The notes under the pieces: generated by a model
Seen by the model: the letters and a program-made list of their open reading frames with translations, nothing else
Databases searched by the model: none
Told to the model about the DNA's origin: nothing
Origin: Chitinophaga sp. SYP-B3965
Lineage (GTDB): Bacteria; Bacteroidota; Bacteroidia; Chitinophagales; Chitinophagaceae
Length of the DNA stretch: 64,000 nt
Assembly: GCF_009647655.1 (NCBI RefSeq)
Contig: NZ_WJFD01000007.1
Coordinates: 248,001-312,000, forward strand
Reading direction: 5' to 3'
In this document: piece after piece, positions 44,277 through 52,233 of the stretch
Layout of the letters: the number at the start of each line of letters is the position of its first letter
Position numbering within the stretch: the first letter of the stretch is position 1
Translations under genes and position numbers: made by a program

Positions 44277-47200
44277 TTATAATGTAACATTAATACCGAT
44301 ACCTACTTCACGTTTGCGCGGGAATTTTCCCGGATCTTCTCCCGGTTTTAATACACTCCTCTGACTTACTTCAGGATCAAATCCGGAGTAGTCGGTCCAT
44401 GTTAATAAGCCATTTCCGTAAACAAACACACTCGTTTGTTGAATGTGTGCTCTTCTGAGCAGGTAATCCGGTACGCTATAGGTGAGACGTGCAGTTTGTA
44501 ATCTTACAAAAGAACCATCTTCCAGGAACTGGCTGTTACCTCTCCGGAAGTTATCAGCAGTTTTATCACCTCCTAAATAAGAGTCTGTGATCTGGCCTGG
44601 ATATTTCCACATGTTGCGTATAAAGTGAGGCTCCGGAGTAGTGTTACTGTTAGAGAAAGAAGCAAGGTTCCTTTTGTTCTCATTATAAATGCTATTCCCG
44701 AAGTTTCCATAAACACTAAAAGACAGTGAGAAACGCTTGTAGCTGAATGTATTATTCCAGCCAAGGCTCCAGCGTGGTTGGCCGAAACCGATGATCTTAC
44801 GATCTTCGTTACCGATGTTTCCATTCAGTTCTCCCTTTGAATCCGGAAGGTTCTCCCAGATAACATCGCCGCCTTTGGAAACAACGCCGTTGGTGGTTAA
44901 TTGCTTTACATCACCTGCATATGTTTTCCCGTCTGGTGTTTGATAACCTGTGAGGATAGGCTGCATGTTCTTTTGAATGATCACGTTGCCGTATGAATCT
45001 TTTTGGAATTGAGGGATCAGACGGGTCCTGTAGTCCTCAGTCCAGGCATTGGATTGATCATATTGATAGATACCCTGGTATTCGTATCCATAAAAGTTAC
45101 CGGCTTCTCTGCCTTCACCAACATACCAGATACCGTCTACATAATCACCGCCTGGAAGACGGGTGATCTTATTCCTGATCTGTGAGTAGTTCAAAGATGT
45201 GGTCCAATTGAAGTGCTTTGTACTAACAGGTGTCATAACAATGGATAATTCAATCCCTTTGTTCTGGATAGAGCCTGTATTGGTACGGGCTTTACCTGGA
45301 TAACCTGCTTCCAGTGGAAGAGGAGCATCATATAACAGGTCTGAGGTGTTCTTTACATAATAATCTGCTACAAAAACTATACGGCCATTCAGGAAAGTAA
45401 GGTCTATCCCGATATCTGACTGTGCAGTTTCTTCCCATTTCAAAAGGCTGTTCCCTAAACGGTCATTTGTACGTACACCACTCACGTTGTTGTAGTAATA
45501 AGAACCGAATACAAATTGCTGAACGGCATCAAAGTTGCCGATAGCCTGGTTCCCGGTAAGGCCCCAGCTGGCGCGGATCTTACCATCTGTTAAAATGCTA
45601 TTCTTCTGCAAGCCCAGCCATGGTTCGTCACTAAACCTCCAGCCAACAGAAACAGAAGGGAAGTTACCCCATCTCGTATCCGATCCAAACCTTGAAGAAC
45701 CATCTCTTCTTACAGTAGCATTGAATAAGTATTTGCCTTTGTAATCATATGCCAACCTGCCATAGAAACCCGCTAAGGAGTTGATGGTACCATTCGAGTA
45801 AATATCAGTTAAAGTAAGGGACCCTGCTGCATTCAATGTTTCAACAGATTCCGTTACATATAATCTGCCCGCAAGGTTTACTTCCTCCTGGTTATTCTTC
45901 TCAAAGTTGAACCCGGCCATGGCAGTAATGCTATGCTCTTTAATTTTCTGCTGGTAGCTGGCGTAAACATTTCCCTGTGTTCTGATGGGAAGGGCTGTAT
46001 TGTCACTTCCGGAACTAACCTGTGGTGTATTTGTATCCAGTAATTTAGAGTTGAAAGTGCTTCTCCTGGTTAGTTCTACATCGGCAGATACATCTGCATG
46101 GAGTTTAAGCGGTTTAGCCAGCTGGAAGTCGAAAGACTGGTACAATACGCCTTTATAAACCTTTGAGATATCCTTTCGCAGGTAAGCTTCTGCAATAGGG
46201 TTGCGGCGTCCGCCATTATTATATATGAAACTGCCATCAGGTAAATAGAGCGCCATGCCCGGAGGGCGTTGCAGGGCTTGCCTGATCACGTTCCCTTCAT
46301 TGATATTATTCCTGTCCTGGTAGCTGAAGTTGATGCGTGTAGACATCGTTACATACTTACTGGGCCTGTAGTCCAGGTTGTTACGGAGCGTGAACCTTTT
46401 CGCGTAGCTGTTCAATATGATCCCTTTTTCATCCAGGTATTGCAAGCTGCTGTAGAAGCTCAATGCTTTGGTACCTCCGCTGATGCCAATGTCTACCTGA
46501 TTTCTGATTCCGGTTTGGGTGATCAGGTCCTGGTAATCATTGTCCGCATTTTTAGCAAAAGAGGTAGAATCGTCTGGTTTAGGGTCCAGGCCAATATTGC
46601 CTCTGCGTTCAAACATTTGCCTTTCCAGGCGGTTGGCCTGTGGTATTCTGTTCGAGAGTTTATTATAAGTCCTCAGAAATCCTACATCGATCTTTGGTTT
46701 ACCATCATCACCGCGTTTGGTAGTAATAATGATAACACCGTTTGCGGAACGGGAACCGTAGATGGCAGCAGAAGCAGCATCTTTCAGGATCTCTATAGAC
46801 TGGATGTCTTTAGGATTGATCGCGTTGATATTGTCCATGGTTACACCATCCACAATGTAAAGCGGCCTCACGCCACCATCGGAGAGGGTGGATAAACCAC
46901 GTATGGTGATGTCCTGATCTTCTCCCGGAGCACCGGAGTTACTCATTACACGAACGCCAGGTGCAGCGCCCTGGATGGCATCAAAGATGGATACAGGTTG
47001 TTTTTCCTCAATGGTTTTTGCACCAATGGAACTGATGGCACCGGTAATATCGCGTTTCTTTTGAGTACCATATCCTACCACCACAACATCGTTCAGGGTA
47101 GATATATTTTCTAAAAGTGTTACGTCGATGGTTGTACGTGGTCCAACTGTTTCTTCTTTGGTGGTAAAACCGGTAAAGGAAAAAACGAGTACATCCGTTT

Positions 47201-47444
47201 TTTCTGCCTGGATGGAAAAGCGCCCCAGTTCGCTGGTGGCTACTCCTTTTTTGGTGCCTTTGACCATTACAGTCACCCCGGGAAGGGAATTTCCTGTTTG
47301 ATCTTTTACCGTTCCTTCCACTTTAGCAGCTTGTGCAAACGTTACCACAACATTGCACAGTTGAAAAAGAAGGAAGAGGGAGAAAGGTAAAAGCCATTTC
47401 CTGGCGTAGGAAACGCAGGCCAATACGCTTGTTTTTTGTTTCAT
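44277..47444 (-). CDS. SusC/RagA-type TonB-dependent transporter (second locus)
   Basis: A 1055-residue transporter. After the signal (MKQKTSVLACVSYARKWLLPF to VVVTFAQ) come the regulatory-like domain (VEGTVKDQTGNSLPGVTVMVKGTKKGVATSELGRF), the TonB-box-like plug start (LNDVVVVGYGTQKKRDITGAISS), GAAPGVRVMSNSGAPGEDQDITIRG and IEILKDAASAAIYGSRSANGVIIITTKRG, and the barrel ending in VTL. The start at 47444 is chosen over 47456. It begins a locus with no enzyme genes, 300 bases after an operator-like palindrome. Confidence 0.94.
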   Translation of the reverse strand: MKQKTSVLACVSYARKWLLPFSLFLLFQLCNVVVTFAQAAKVEGTVKDQTGNSLPGVTVMVKGTKKGVATSELGRFSIQAEKTDVLVFSFTGFTTKEETVGPRTTIDVTLLENISTLNDVVVVGYGTQKKRDITGAISSIGAKTIEEKQPVSIFDAIQGAAPGVRVMSNSGAPGEDQDITIRGLSTLSDGGVRPLYIVDGVTMDNINAINPKDIQSIEILKDAASAAIYGSRSANGVIIITTKRGDDGKPKIDVGFLRTYNKLSNRIPQANRLERQMFERRGNIGLDPKPDDSTSFAKNADNDYQDLITQTGIRNQVDIGISGGTKALSFYSSLQYLDEKGIILNSYAKRFTLRNNLDYRPSKYVTMSTRINFSYQDRNNINEGNVIRQALQRPPGMALYLPDGSFIYNNGGRRNPIAEAYLRKDISKVYKGVLYQSFDFQLAKPLKLHADVSADVELTRRSTFNSKLLDTNTPQVSSGSDNTALPIRTQGNVYASYQQKIKEHSITAMAGFNFEKNNQEEVNLAGRLYVTESVETLNAAGSLTLTDIYSNGTINSLAGFYGRLAYDYKGKYLFNATVRRDGSSRFGSDTRWGNFPSVSVGWRFSDEPWLGLQKNSILTDGKIRASWGLTGNQAIGNFDAVQQFVFGSYYYNNVSGVRTNDRLGNSLLKWEETAQSDIGIDLTFLNGRIVFVADYYVKNTSDLLYDAPLPLEAGYPGKARTNTGSIQNKGIELSIVMTPVSTKHFNWTTSLNYSQIRNKITRLPGGDYVDGIWYVGEGREAGNFYGYEYQGIYQYDQSNAWTEDYRTRLIPQFQKDSYGNVIIQKNMQPILTGYQTPDGKTYAGDVKQLTTNGVVSKGGDVIWENLPDSKGELNGNIGNEDRKIIGFGQPRWSLGWNNTFSYKRFSLSFSVYGNFGNSIYNENKRNLASFSNSNTTPEPHFIRNMWKYPGQITDSYLGGDKTADNFRRGNSQFLEDGSFVRLQTARLTYSVPDYLLRRAHIQQTSVFVYGNGLLTWTDYSGFDPEVSQRSVLKPGEDPGKFPRKREVGIGINVTL

Positions 47445-48086
47445 AATGGGAATCATTTAAAAATTTGATATGCATCCGCCTCCGGATGGACATAAGTATT
47501 GATTGATGCCGGGTGTTGATTGATTTCCGCATATCCACTACGGGATACGTATAGAGACCTTGAAAGTTTTTGATTGCTATTCCGGAGAAGTACTAACAGT
47601 TGTTTTTTGGTTGATGTATAAAATTGTTTGATGCAGGTAGTAGTTCATTCATGACGTGTTGTTTTAAAAAAGTAAAAGAATTAGCCCGCTGACACTTATC
47701 GCTGCCAGCAAAATACATTTGCATTACATAACCTTGACCTAATGATGCAAACGATTGCATTAATGTGTAAAAAAAAGGAACTCAGAACGTGCCCTATGTA
47801 GGGTCAACGACATTGGAAAAAAGTAAATGTTTGGCTAGTTTGAATCGCAATTGACCAAGTTTAATTCAAGTAAAAGTTTAGTTTCATAACATGCTATAGG
47901 ACTTAAAACAGCTTGTAGTTCGCATCTTATTTCATGATTGTGGAAACATGCCTATTCAATTATAAATTTCATGTTTTTAGGTAAGATTTACTAGTTTCAT
48001 TTTCCCTAATCCTTATACTTTTTTGCTTAAATAAAGCACTTTTGCCCTATGGGAGGGCCTTTGCGTATAATAAACACACTAAATAA
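47445..48086. other. Long non-coding region upstream of the second susC
   Basis: About 640 bases without a believable ORF. It contains a hairpin CATCCG-CCTC-CGGATG at 47472-47487 in the presumed leader of susC and the LacI-type palindrome at 47745-47760. A -7 match on the - strand was not found. The right-hand 280 bases are AT-rich with nothing recognised. Confidence 0.6.
47745..47760. promoter_or_regulatory. LacI-type operator-like site ATGCAAACGATTGCAT
   Basis: The arms ATGCAA and TTGCAT are inverted around ACGA. Its central 14 bases are identical to those at 17678-17691. It lies about 300 bases upstream of the susC start codon. Confidence 0.6.
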
Positions 48087-48127
48087 AAATAGCCCGTTGT
48101 ACTTTTCGAAAAGTACAACGGGCTATT
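48087..48127 (-). terminator. Terminator of the single-domain DUF1080 gene
   Basis: AGCCCGTTGTACTTTT pairs with AAAAGTACAACGGGCT around CG, one of the longest perfect stems in the window, followed on the - strand by ATTTTTATTT. Confidence 0.85.
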
Positions 48128-48142
48128 TCCTGGTATTGAATG

Positions 48143-48748
48143 TTACTTGGTTTCTTTGATCTTAATATTCTTCCAGCGTACTTTAATGCCGCCGCCGGAG
48201 TGGATCTGTAAAGCTACCTGGCCATCTTTGGCACCGATCTTTTCGTCATCCAGGGTGATCATTTCCACACCATTCAGGTAAGTAGTTACATTGTTTCCTT
48301 TCACCACTACTTTCATGGTATTCCATTCACCCATTTTCAGGTTCTTATCTTTTTCTGCTGTGGGTTTGATCAACCAGCCACGGCCGTAAGATTCATAGAT
48401 ACCGCCGGTATTTGAACCGGGAGGTGCTACTTCAGCCTGCCATCCTGCAATTTTGGTACCTTCCAGGGAAGAGTGGAAGAACACACCGCTGTTACCATTG
48501 GCTTCCTGTTTAAAGTCAACCGTCAGTTCAAAATCCTTAAATGTTTTGTCTGTAGCAAGATAGCCGTATTCCTTATCGGGACCGCTTTCGCAGATCAGCT
48601 CACCTTTTTCTACATACCATTTTTCCGTTCCGTGGATCTTCCAGCCATCCAGGTTCTTACCATTGAACAGTTTTACCTGCTTTTGCGCAAAGGCGGTGCT
48701 GATGGATAACAGGCCCAGCACGGCGAGCGTCATGAATCTTCTTTTCAT
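48143..48748 (-). CDS. Secreted DUF1080 (3-keto-glycoside hydrolase-like) protein
   Basis: A 201-residue protein with signal peptide (SISTAFAQ). A single DUF1080 domain fills it: LFNGKNLDGWKIHGTEKWYVEKGELIC, SGVFFHSSLEG, AEVAPPGSNTGGIYESYGRGWL, TYLNGVEMITL, VALQIHSGGGIKVRWKNIKI. It is a half-length relative of the tandem protein at 17511. Function on 3-keto sugars is a family inference. The start at 48748 is chosen for the signal peptide; the longer frame to 48805 would overlap the rny terminator. Confidence 0.86.
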   Translation of the reverse strand: MKRRFMTLAVLGLLSISTAFAQKQVKLFNGKNLDGWKIHGTEKWYVEKGELICESGPDKEYGYLATDKTFKDFELTVDFKQEANGNSGVFFHSSLEGTKIAGWQAEVAPPGSNTGGIYESYGRGWLIKPTAEKDKNLKMGEWNTMKVVVKGNNVTTYLNGVEMITLDDEKIGAKDGQVALQIHSGGGIKVRWKNIKIKETK

Positions 48749-48793
48749 ACAACTGTAGCGTTTTTTAATGTTTTGTAAGATAATGATTAAAAA

Positions 48794-48821
48794 AAAACGC
48801 CGCAAGCAATTGCGGCGTTTT
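48794..48821 (-). terminator. Rho-independent terminator after rny
   Basis: ACGCCGCAA and TTGCGGCGT around GCAA, with a run of As on the + strand left side that gives a U-tract on the - strand. Confidence 0.85.
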
Positions 48822-48842
48822 AAATATTAGTGTACGAAATAA

Positions 48843-50402
48843 TTATCTCGCAACGTTCACGGCTCTGCGTTCACGGATCACCGTTACTTTGATCTGGCCG
48901 GGATATTGCATTTCGTTTTGGATCTTATTGGCAATTTCGAAACTGAGGCGGTCTGCATCACCATCGGTTACTTTTTCACTTTCCACGATCACGCGCAGTT
49001 CACGACCGGCCTGGATAGCGTAAGCTTTTTCCACACCATCATAGGCCATGGCCAGGTTTTCGAGGTCTTTGATACGTTGCAGGTAGCTTTGCATGATCTC
49101 ACGGCGGGCACCGGGACGGGCTCCGCTGATAGCATCACAAGCCTGAACGATAGGGGAGATCACATAGGCCATTTCCATTTCATCGTGGTGAGCGCCGATG
49201 GCGTTTACGATGGCAGGATGTTCACCATATTTCTCTGCGAGTTTGGCACCCAATAATGCGTGGCTCAATTCAGTTTCTTCATCAGGTACTTTACCAATAT
49301 CGTGCAAGAGACCTGCGCGTTTTGCCAGCTTGGGGTTCAGACCCAGTTCAGCTGCCATCACGGCGCAAAGGTTAGCAGTTTCTTTGGAGTGCATCAGCAG
49401 GTTCTGACCATAAGAAGAGCGGAAGCGCATTTTACCTACCATGCGTACCAGTTCTTTATGCAGACCGTGGATACCGAGTTCAATCACAGTACGTTCACCG
49501 ATCTCCATTACTTGTTCTTCCAGCTGGCGTTTGGTTTTTTCCACCACTTCCTCAATACGGGCAGGGTGGATACGGCCATCCTGTACAAGGCGTTGAAGGC
49601 TCAGACGGGCAATTTCACGACGTAAGGGGTCGAAAGAAGACAATACGATGGCTTCGGGGGTATCGTCTACGATCAGATCCACACCAGTAGCGGCTTCAAT
49701 GGCACGAATGTTACGACCTTCCCTTCCAATGATCTGGCCTTTGATCTCATCACTTTCCAGGTTGAATACCGTAATGGCATTCTCGATGGTTTGCTCTGCA
49801 GCAGTACGCTGGATGGATTGTATGATGATCTTCTTGGCTTCTTTGTTGGCTTTTGTTTTAGCGTCCTCGATGATCTCCTGGATGTGGCTCAGGGCCTGGG
49901 AGCGTGCTTCTTCCTTGAGGCTTTCCACCAATTGGTGTTTGGCTTCTTCAGCAGTGAGGGCAGCTACTTTTTCCAGGCGGCGGATGTGCTCTTCCTGGTG
50001 TTTTTCTAATTCAGAACGTTTTACGTTCACCAATTCTATCTGCCGGCCTAAATTCTCCTTAATTACTTCATTTTCAGCAACTTGCTTAGTTATTTGTTCG
50101 TTCTTAAGGTTGAGGCTTTGTTCTTTTTGTTTAATGCGGTTTTCAGATTCCGCGATCTTCTGGGTCCGTTGCATAGACTCTTTCTCATGCTCCGCCTTCA
50201 TGGTCAGGTATTTCTCCTTGGCTTCCAGTAATTTATCTTTTTTAAGGTTTTCGGCGGTGAGTTGTCCTTCTGAAACGATCCTCCTGGCCTGTTCCTCTGC
50301 TTCCTGGATTTTCTTCTGGGTATTTTTAGCAAAAATCACTTTACCAAGAACTATACCTATAACCAGAGCGGCGGCGCCCACTATTATAGCGATTGTCTCC
50401 AT
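48843..50402 (-). CDS. rny: Ribonuclease Y
   Basis: A 519-residue endoribonuclease of mRNA decay, of the standard length. Order: one N-terminal membrane helix (TIAIIVGAAALVIGIVLGKVIF), a long coiled coil (about 30-200), a KH domain (IKGQIIGREGRNIRAIEAATGVDLIVDDTPE) and an HD domain with the metal site HDIGK and EHPAIVNAIGAHHDE. It is membrane anchored. The upstream region has a GCCCA...TGGGC hairpin in the leader at 50444-50464. zapA is the gene before it. Confidence 0.95.
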   Translation of the reverse strand: METIAIIVGAAALVIGIVLGKVIFAKNTQKKIQEAEEQARRIVSEGQLTAENLKKDKLLEAKEKYLTMKAEHEKESMQRTQKIAESENRIKQKEQSLNLKNEQITKQVAENEVIKENLGRQIELVNVKRSELEKHQEEHIRRLEKVAALTAEEAKHQLVESLKEEARSQALSHIQEIIEDAKTKANKEAKKIIIQSIQRTAAEQTIENAITVFNLESDEIKGQIIGREGRNIRAIEAATGVDLIVDDTPEAIVLSSFDPLRREIARLSLQRLVQDGRIHPARIEEVVEKTKRQLEEQVMEIGERTVIELGIHGLHKELVRMVGKMRFRSSYGQNLLMHSKETANLCAVMAAELGLNPKLAKRAGLLHDIGKVPDEETELSHALLGAKLAEKYGEHPAIVNAIGAHHDEMEMAYVISPIVQACDAISGARPGARREIMQSYLQRIKDLENLAMAYDGVEKAYAIQAGRELRVIVESEKVTDGDADRLSFEIANKIQNEMQYPGQIKVTVIRERRAVNVAR

Positions 50403-50560
50403 ATTTCAATTAGATTTAAAAGTATTTATAATAAACGTCCCTGGCCCATTTCAGCGAATTGGGCAGAGCCGACCCGCGAAAATAACAAAAAAAAGGCAGG
50501 AAAGCACCAGAGACCTTGTGATAATGAATTATTTAGGAATTAAAGATACACTGTGACGGG

Positions 50561-50854
50561 CTATTTCAGGTGTTCATCCAATAGATTGTCAAGGTGTTGC
50601 AGTTTTTCCAGGAGAAAAGGGGCTACTTCCGCCTGGGCTTTTCCCCCACTGGTGGCAGGATGGGTGGCATACATAATGAGGGCCATGGCAATATAGTCCT
50701 GGATATCCTTTCCGGCGTAGGCGGCTTTGAACTCGATGATCTTGTCATTCACCTCTTTCATCACCCTTCTTACGGCTTCTTCTTCCTCCGTGCGGATCTT
50801 GATGCGGTAAGTGCGGTCTGCTACAACTATATTAACGGGTATGAGTGTTTCCAT
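50561..50854 (-). CDS. zapA: Cell division protein ZapA
   Basis: A 97-residue protein with the ZapA opening IPVNIVVADRTYRIKIRTEEEEAVRRVMKEVNDKI and a helical C-terminal coiled coil; it bundles FtsZ filaments at the division site. In Bacteroidota it commonly sits between pheT plus a coiled-coil gene and rny. Here the RES/Xre pair lies in front of it on the opposite strand, so zapA-rny must have a promoter of its own in the 96 bases between 50855 and 50950. Confidence 0.88.
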   Translation of the reverse strand: METLIPVNIVVADRTYRIKIRTEEEEAVRRVMKEVNDKIIEFKAAYAGKDIQDYIAMALIMYATHPATSGGKAQAEVAPFLLEKLQHLDNLLDEHLK

Positions 50855-50950
50855 TGTAAAAAAAGGTGTTGGTGTACTTTACAAATGTAATAAAATAGGT
50901 GTGGAAAGATTGATAGCGCGATTATCATATTGCCAGAGGGGCCTTCAAAG

Positions 50951-51472
50951 ATGTGTATATATTTGGGCACTTTAAAACCATTACTTACTAAACCATTATT
51001 TGTGACGCGATCGGAAAATAACCGCAGGGGAAAGAAGGTTGTACCTATTTCAGCTGCCACGGACCTGTTTGATAATTATGAGCAAATTGCGAATCTGCAT
51101 GCAGTTTTGTATACCATTAAAGAGGATTTTGTAAAGGCTGGCATTACAAAGGGCCAGCTTTCCCGTTTAAAAAATGTGCTGGGTCTGGATTATTTCACGT
51201 TAAGTAACATACTGGCCATTACGGAACGTACGATCCATATGAAAAAGGATGATGAAACGTTCAGCCACATTATCAGCGACCGGATCATGTATGTAGCGGA
51301 ACTGTATAGTTATGGCTACAAGATCTTTGGCAGCCGGGAGTCTTTCAATGTCTGGATGCGGCAGGAGAATAAATATTTCCATGGCAGGAGTCCTATCGAA
51401 CTGCTGGAGACCCAGGTGGGTGGCAAGGAAGTGGAGAATGAAATTTACCGTTTTGAGGTGGGCACGTTTTAG
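50951..51472 (+). CDS. Xre/MbcA/ParS-family antitoxin (RES partner)
   Basis: A 173-residue antitoxin-like protein. A helix-turn-helix region is seen at about 65-120 (AGITKGQLSRLKNVLGLDYFTLSNILAITERTIHM) and the toxin-binding MbcA/ParS/Xre C-terminal domain at about 120-173 (AELYSYGYKIFGSRESFNVWMRQ, RSPIELLETQVGGKEVENEIYRFEVGTF). The ATG at 50951 is chosen, since the frame before it opens only at a TTG (50930). A TATATTTG, a perfect -7 match, overlaps the first codons (50957-50964), so a later start such as GTG at 51001 is possible. It precedes the RES gene by 18 bases. Confidence 0.82.
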   Translation: MCIYLGTLKPLLTKPLFVTRSENNRRGKKVVPISAATDLFDNYEQIANLHAVLYTIKEDFVKAGITKGQLSRLKNVLGLDYFTLSNILAITERTIHMKKDDETFSHIISDRIMYVAELYSYGYKIFGSRESFNVWMRQENKYFHGRSPIELLETQVGGKEVENEIYRFEVGTF

Positions 51473-51490
51473 AAAATACTATATTCAAGT

Positions 51491-51931
51491 ATGCTTTTAT
51501 ATAGACTCAGTACAGAAGAAATGGCCAACGACCTCAGCGGTGTAACTGGTATTAAGGTGGACAACTTTTGGACCAACAAAGGTAATCCATGTATATATGC
51601 GCATGGTTCCCGTGCAAATTGCATGATGGAAAACCGTATTTACGAATTGCTGGATGAAATTAATCCGGATATGCTGATGGTAGAGTATGAGGTACCTGAT
51701 GGAAGTTTACAGGTATTTGATGAAGAGCAGTTACCGGAAGAATGGATGAATGACCGGAATCCCAGTGTTGCCCGGGATTATGGTACACTCCGCCTGCAAG
51801 CTGCTGAAACACTTGTGATGGCATTTCCTTCCCGGGTTATGGCAGACGGTGAGTTGGTATATATTATCAATCCCAGTCACCCTCTCATGAAAGAGGTGAG
51901 GATCACCCGTGTTTTCAAACCCATGCGTTAG
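51491..51931 (+). CDS. RES-domain toxin
   Basis: A 146-residue RES-domain protein; characterised members degrade cellular NAD+ by phosphorolysis. The family residues Tyr 36 (in NPCIYAHGS), Glu 47 (in CMMENRIYELL) and the ending INPSHP are present. The Arg normally preceding the Trp in GxRWN is replaced: here the sequence is DNFWTN, with Phe 26. The gene ends overlapping the convergent coiled-coil gene by four bases. Together with the Xre gene it is a type II toxin-antitoxin module, but the toxin may be altered. Confidence 0.82.
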   Translation: MLLYRLSTEEMANDLSGVTGIKVDNFWTNKGNPCIYAHGSRANCMMENRIYELLDEINPDMLMVEYEVPDGSLQVFDEEQLPEEWMNDRNPSVARDYGTLRLQAAETLVMAFPSRVMADGELVYIINPSHPLMKEVRITRVFKPMR

Positions 51932-52233
51932 CTGTTCAGCAACGCAATGCAGCGGTCAATTTCCTTAATATAATCATTGATCTTTCCCCGTACTTCTTTG
52001 CGGAAGGCGTCCTCGTCTTCAGACATGTTGGCGCCCTGCGTAGCGGTGGCTATCCTGGTGAGCTTTAATTTCTCATCCAGGGAGGTGATGTTTTCCTGTT
52101 GCTGGCGCAGTTCATTTTGCTGATGGACAAGCTGCTCACGCAGCACGACATTGTCTGCCTGCGATTGCTGGAGTTTTTTCAACAGCTGTTGCAGCTTGTC
52201 TTCAATCCTTTGTATGTACTGTTCCAGTTCCAT
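51928..52233 (-). CDS. Coiled-coil protein between pheT and zapA
   Basis: A 101-residue hydrophilic protein; residues 1-60 are a Gln/Glu/Leu-rich coiled coil (MELEQYIQRIEDKLQQLLKK) and the C-terminus is helical (FRKEVRGKINDYIKEID). Its start overlaps the pheT stop (TAATG), so the two are co-translated. Size and coiled coil recall ZapB-like division factors, but no motif proves it. Its place upstream of zapA in the same orientation suggests a link to division. Confidence 0.75.
   Translation of the reverse strand: MELEQYIQRIEDKLQQLLKKLQQSQADNVVLREQLVHQQNELRQQQENITSLDEKLKLTRIATATQGANMSEDEDAFRKEVRGKINDYIKEIDRCIALLNS

Noticed and set aside
47792..47803. Palindrome CCCTATGTAGGG
   Set aside because: A similar CCCTATGTCGGG occurs at 3562 but without symmetry or shared context, so no function can be supported.
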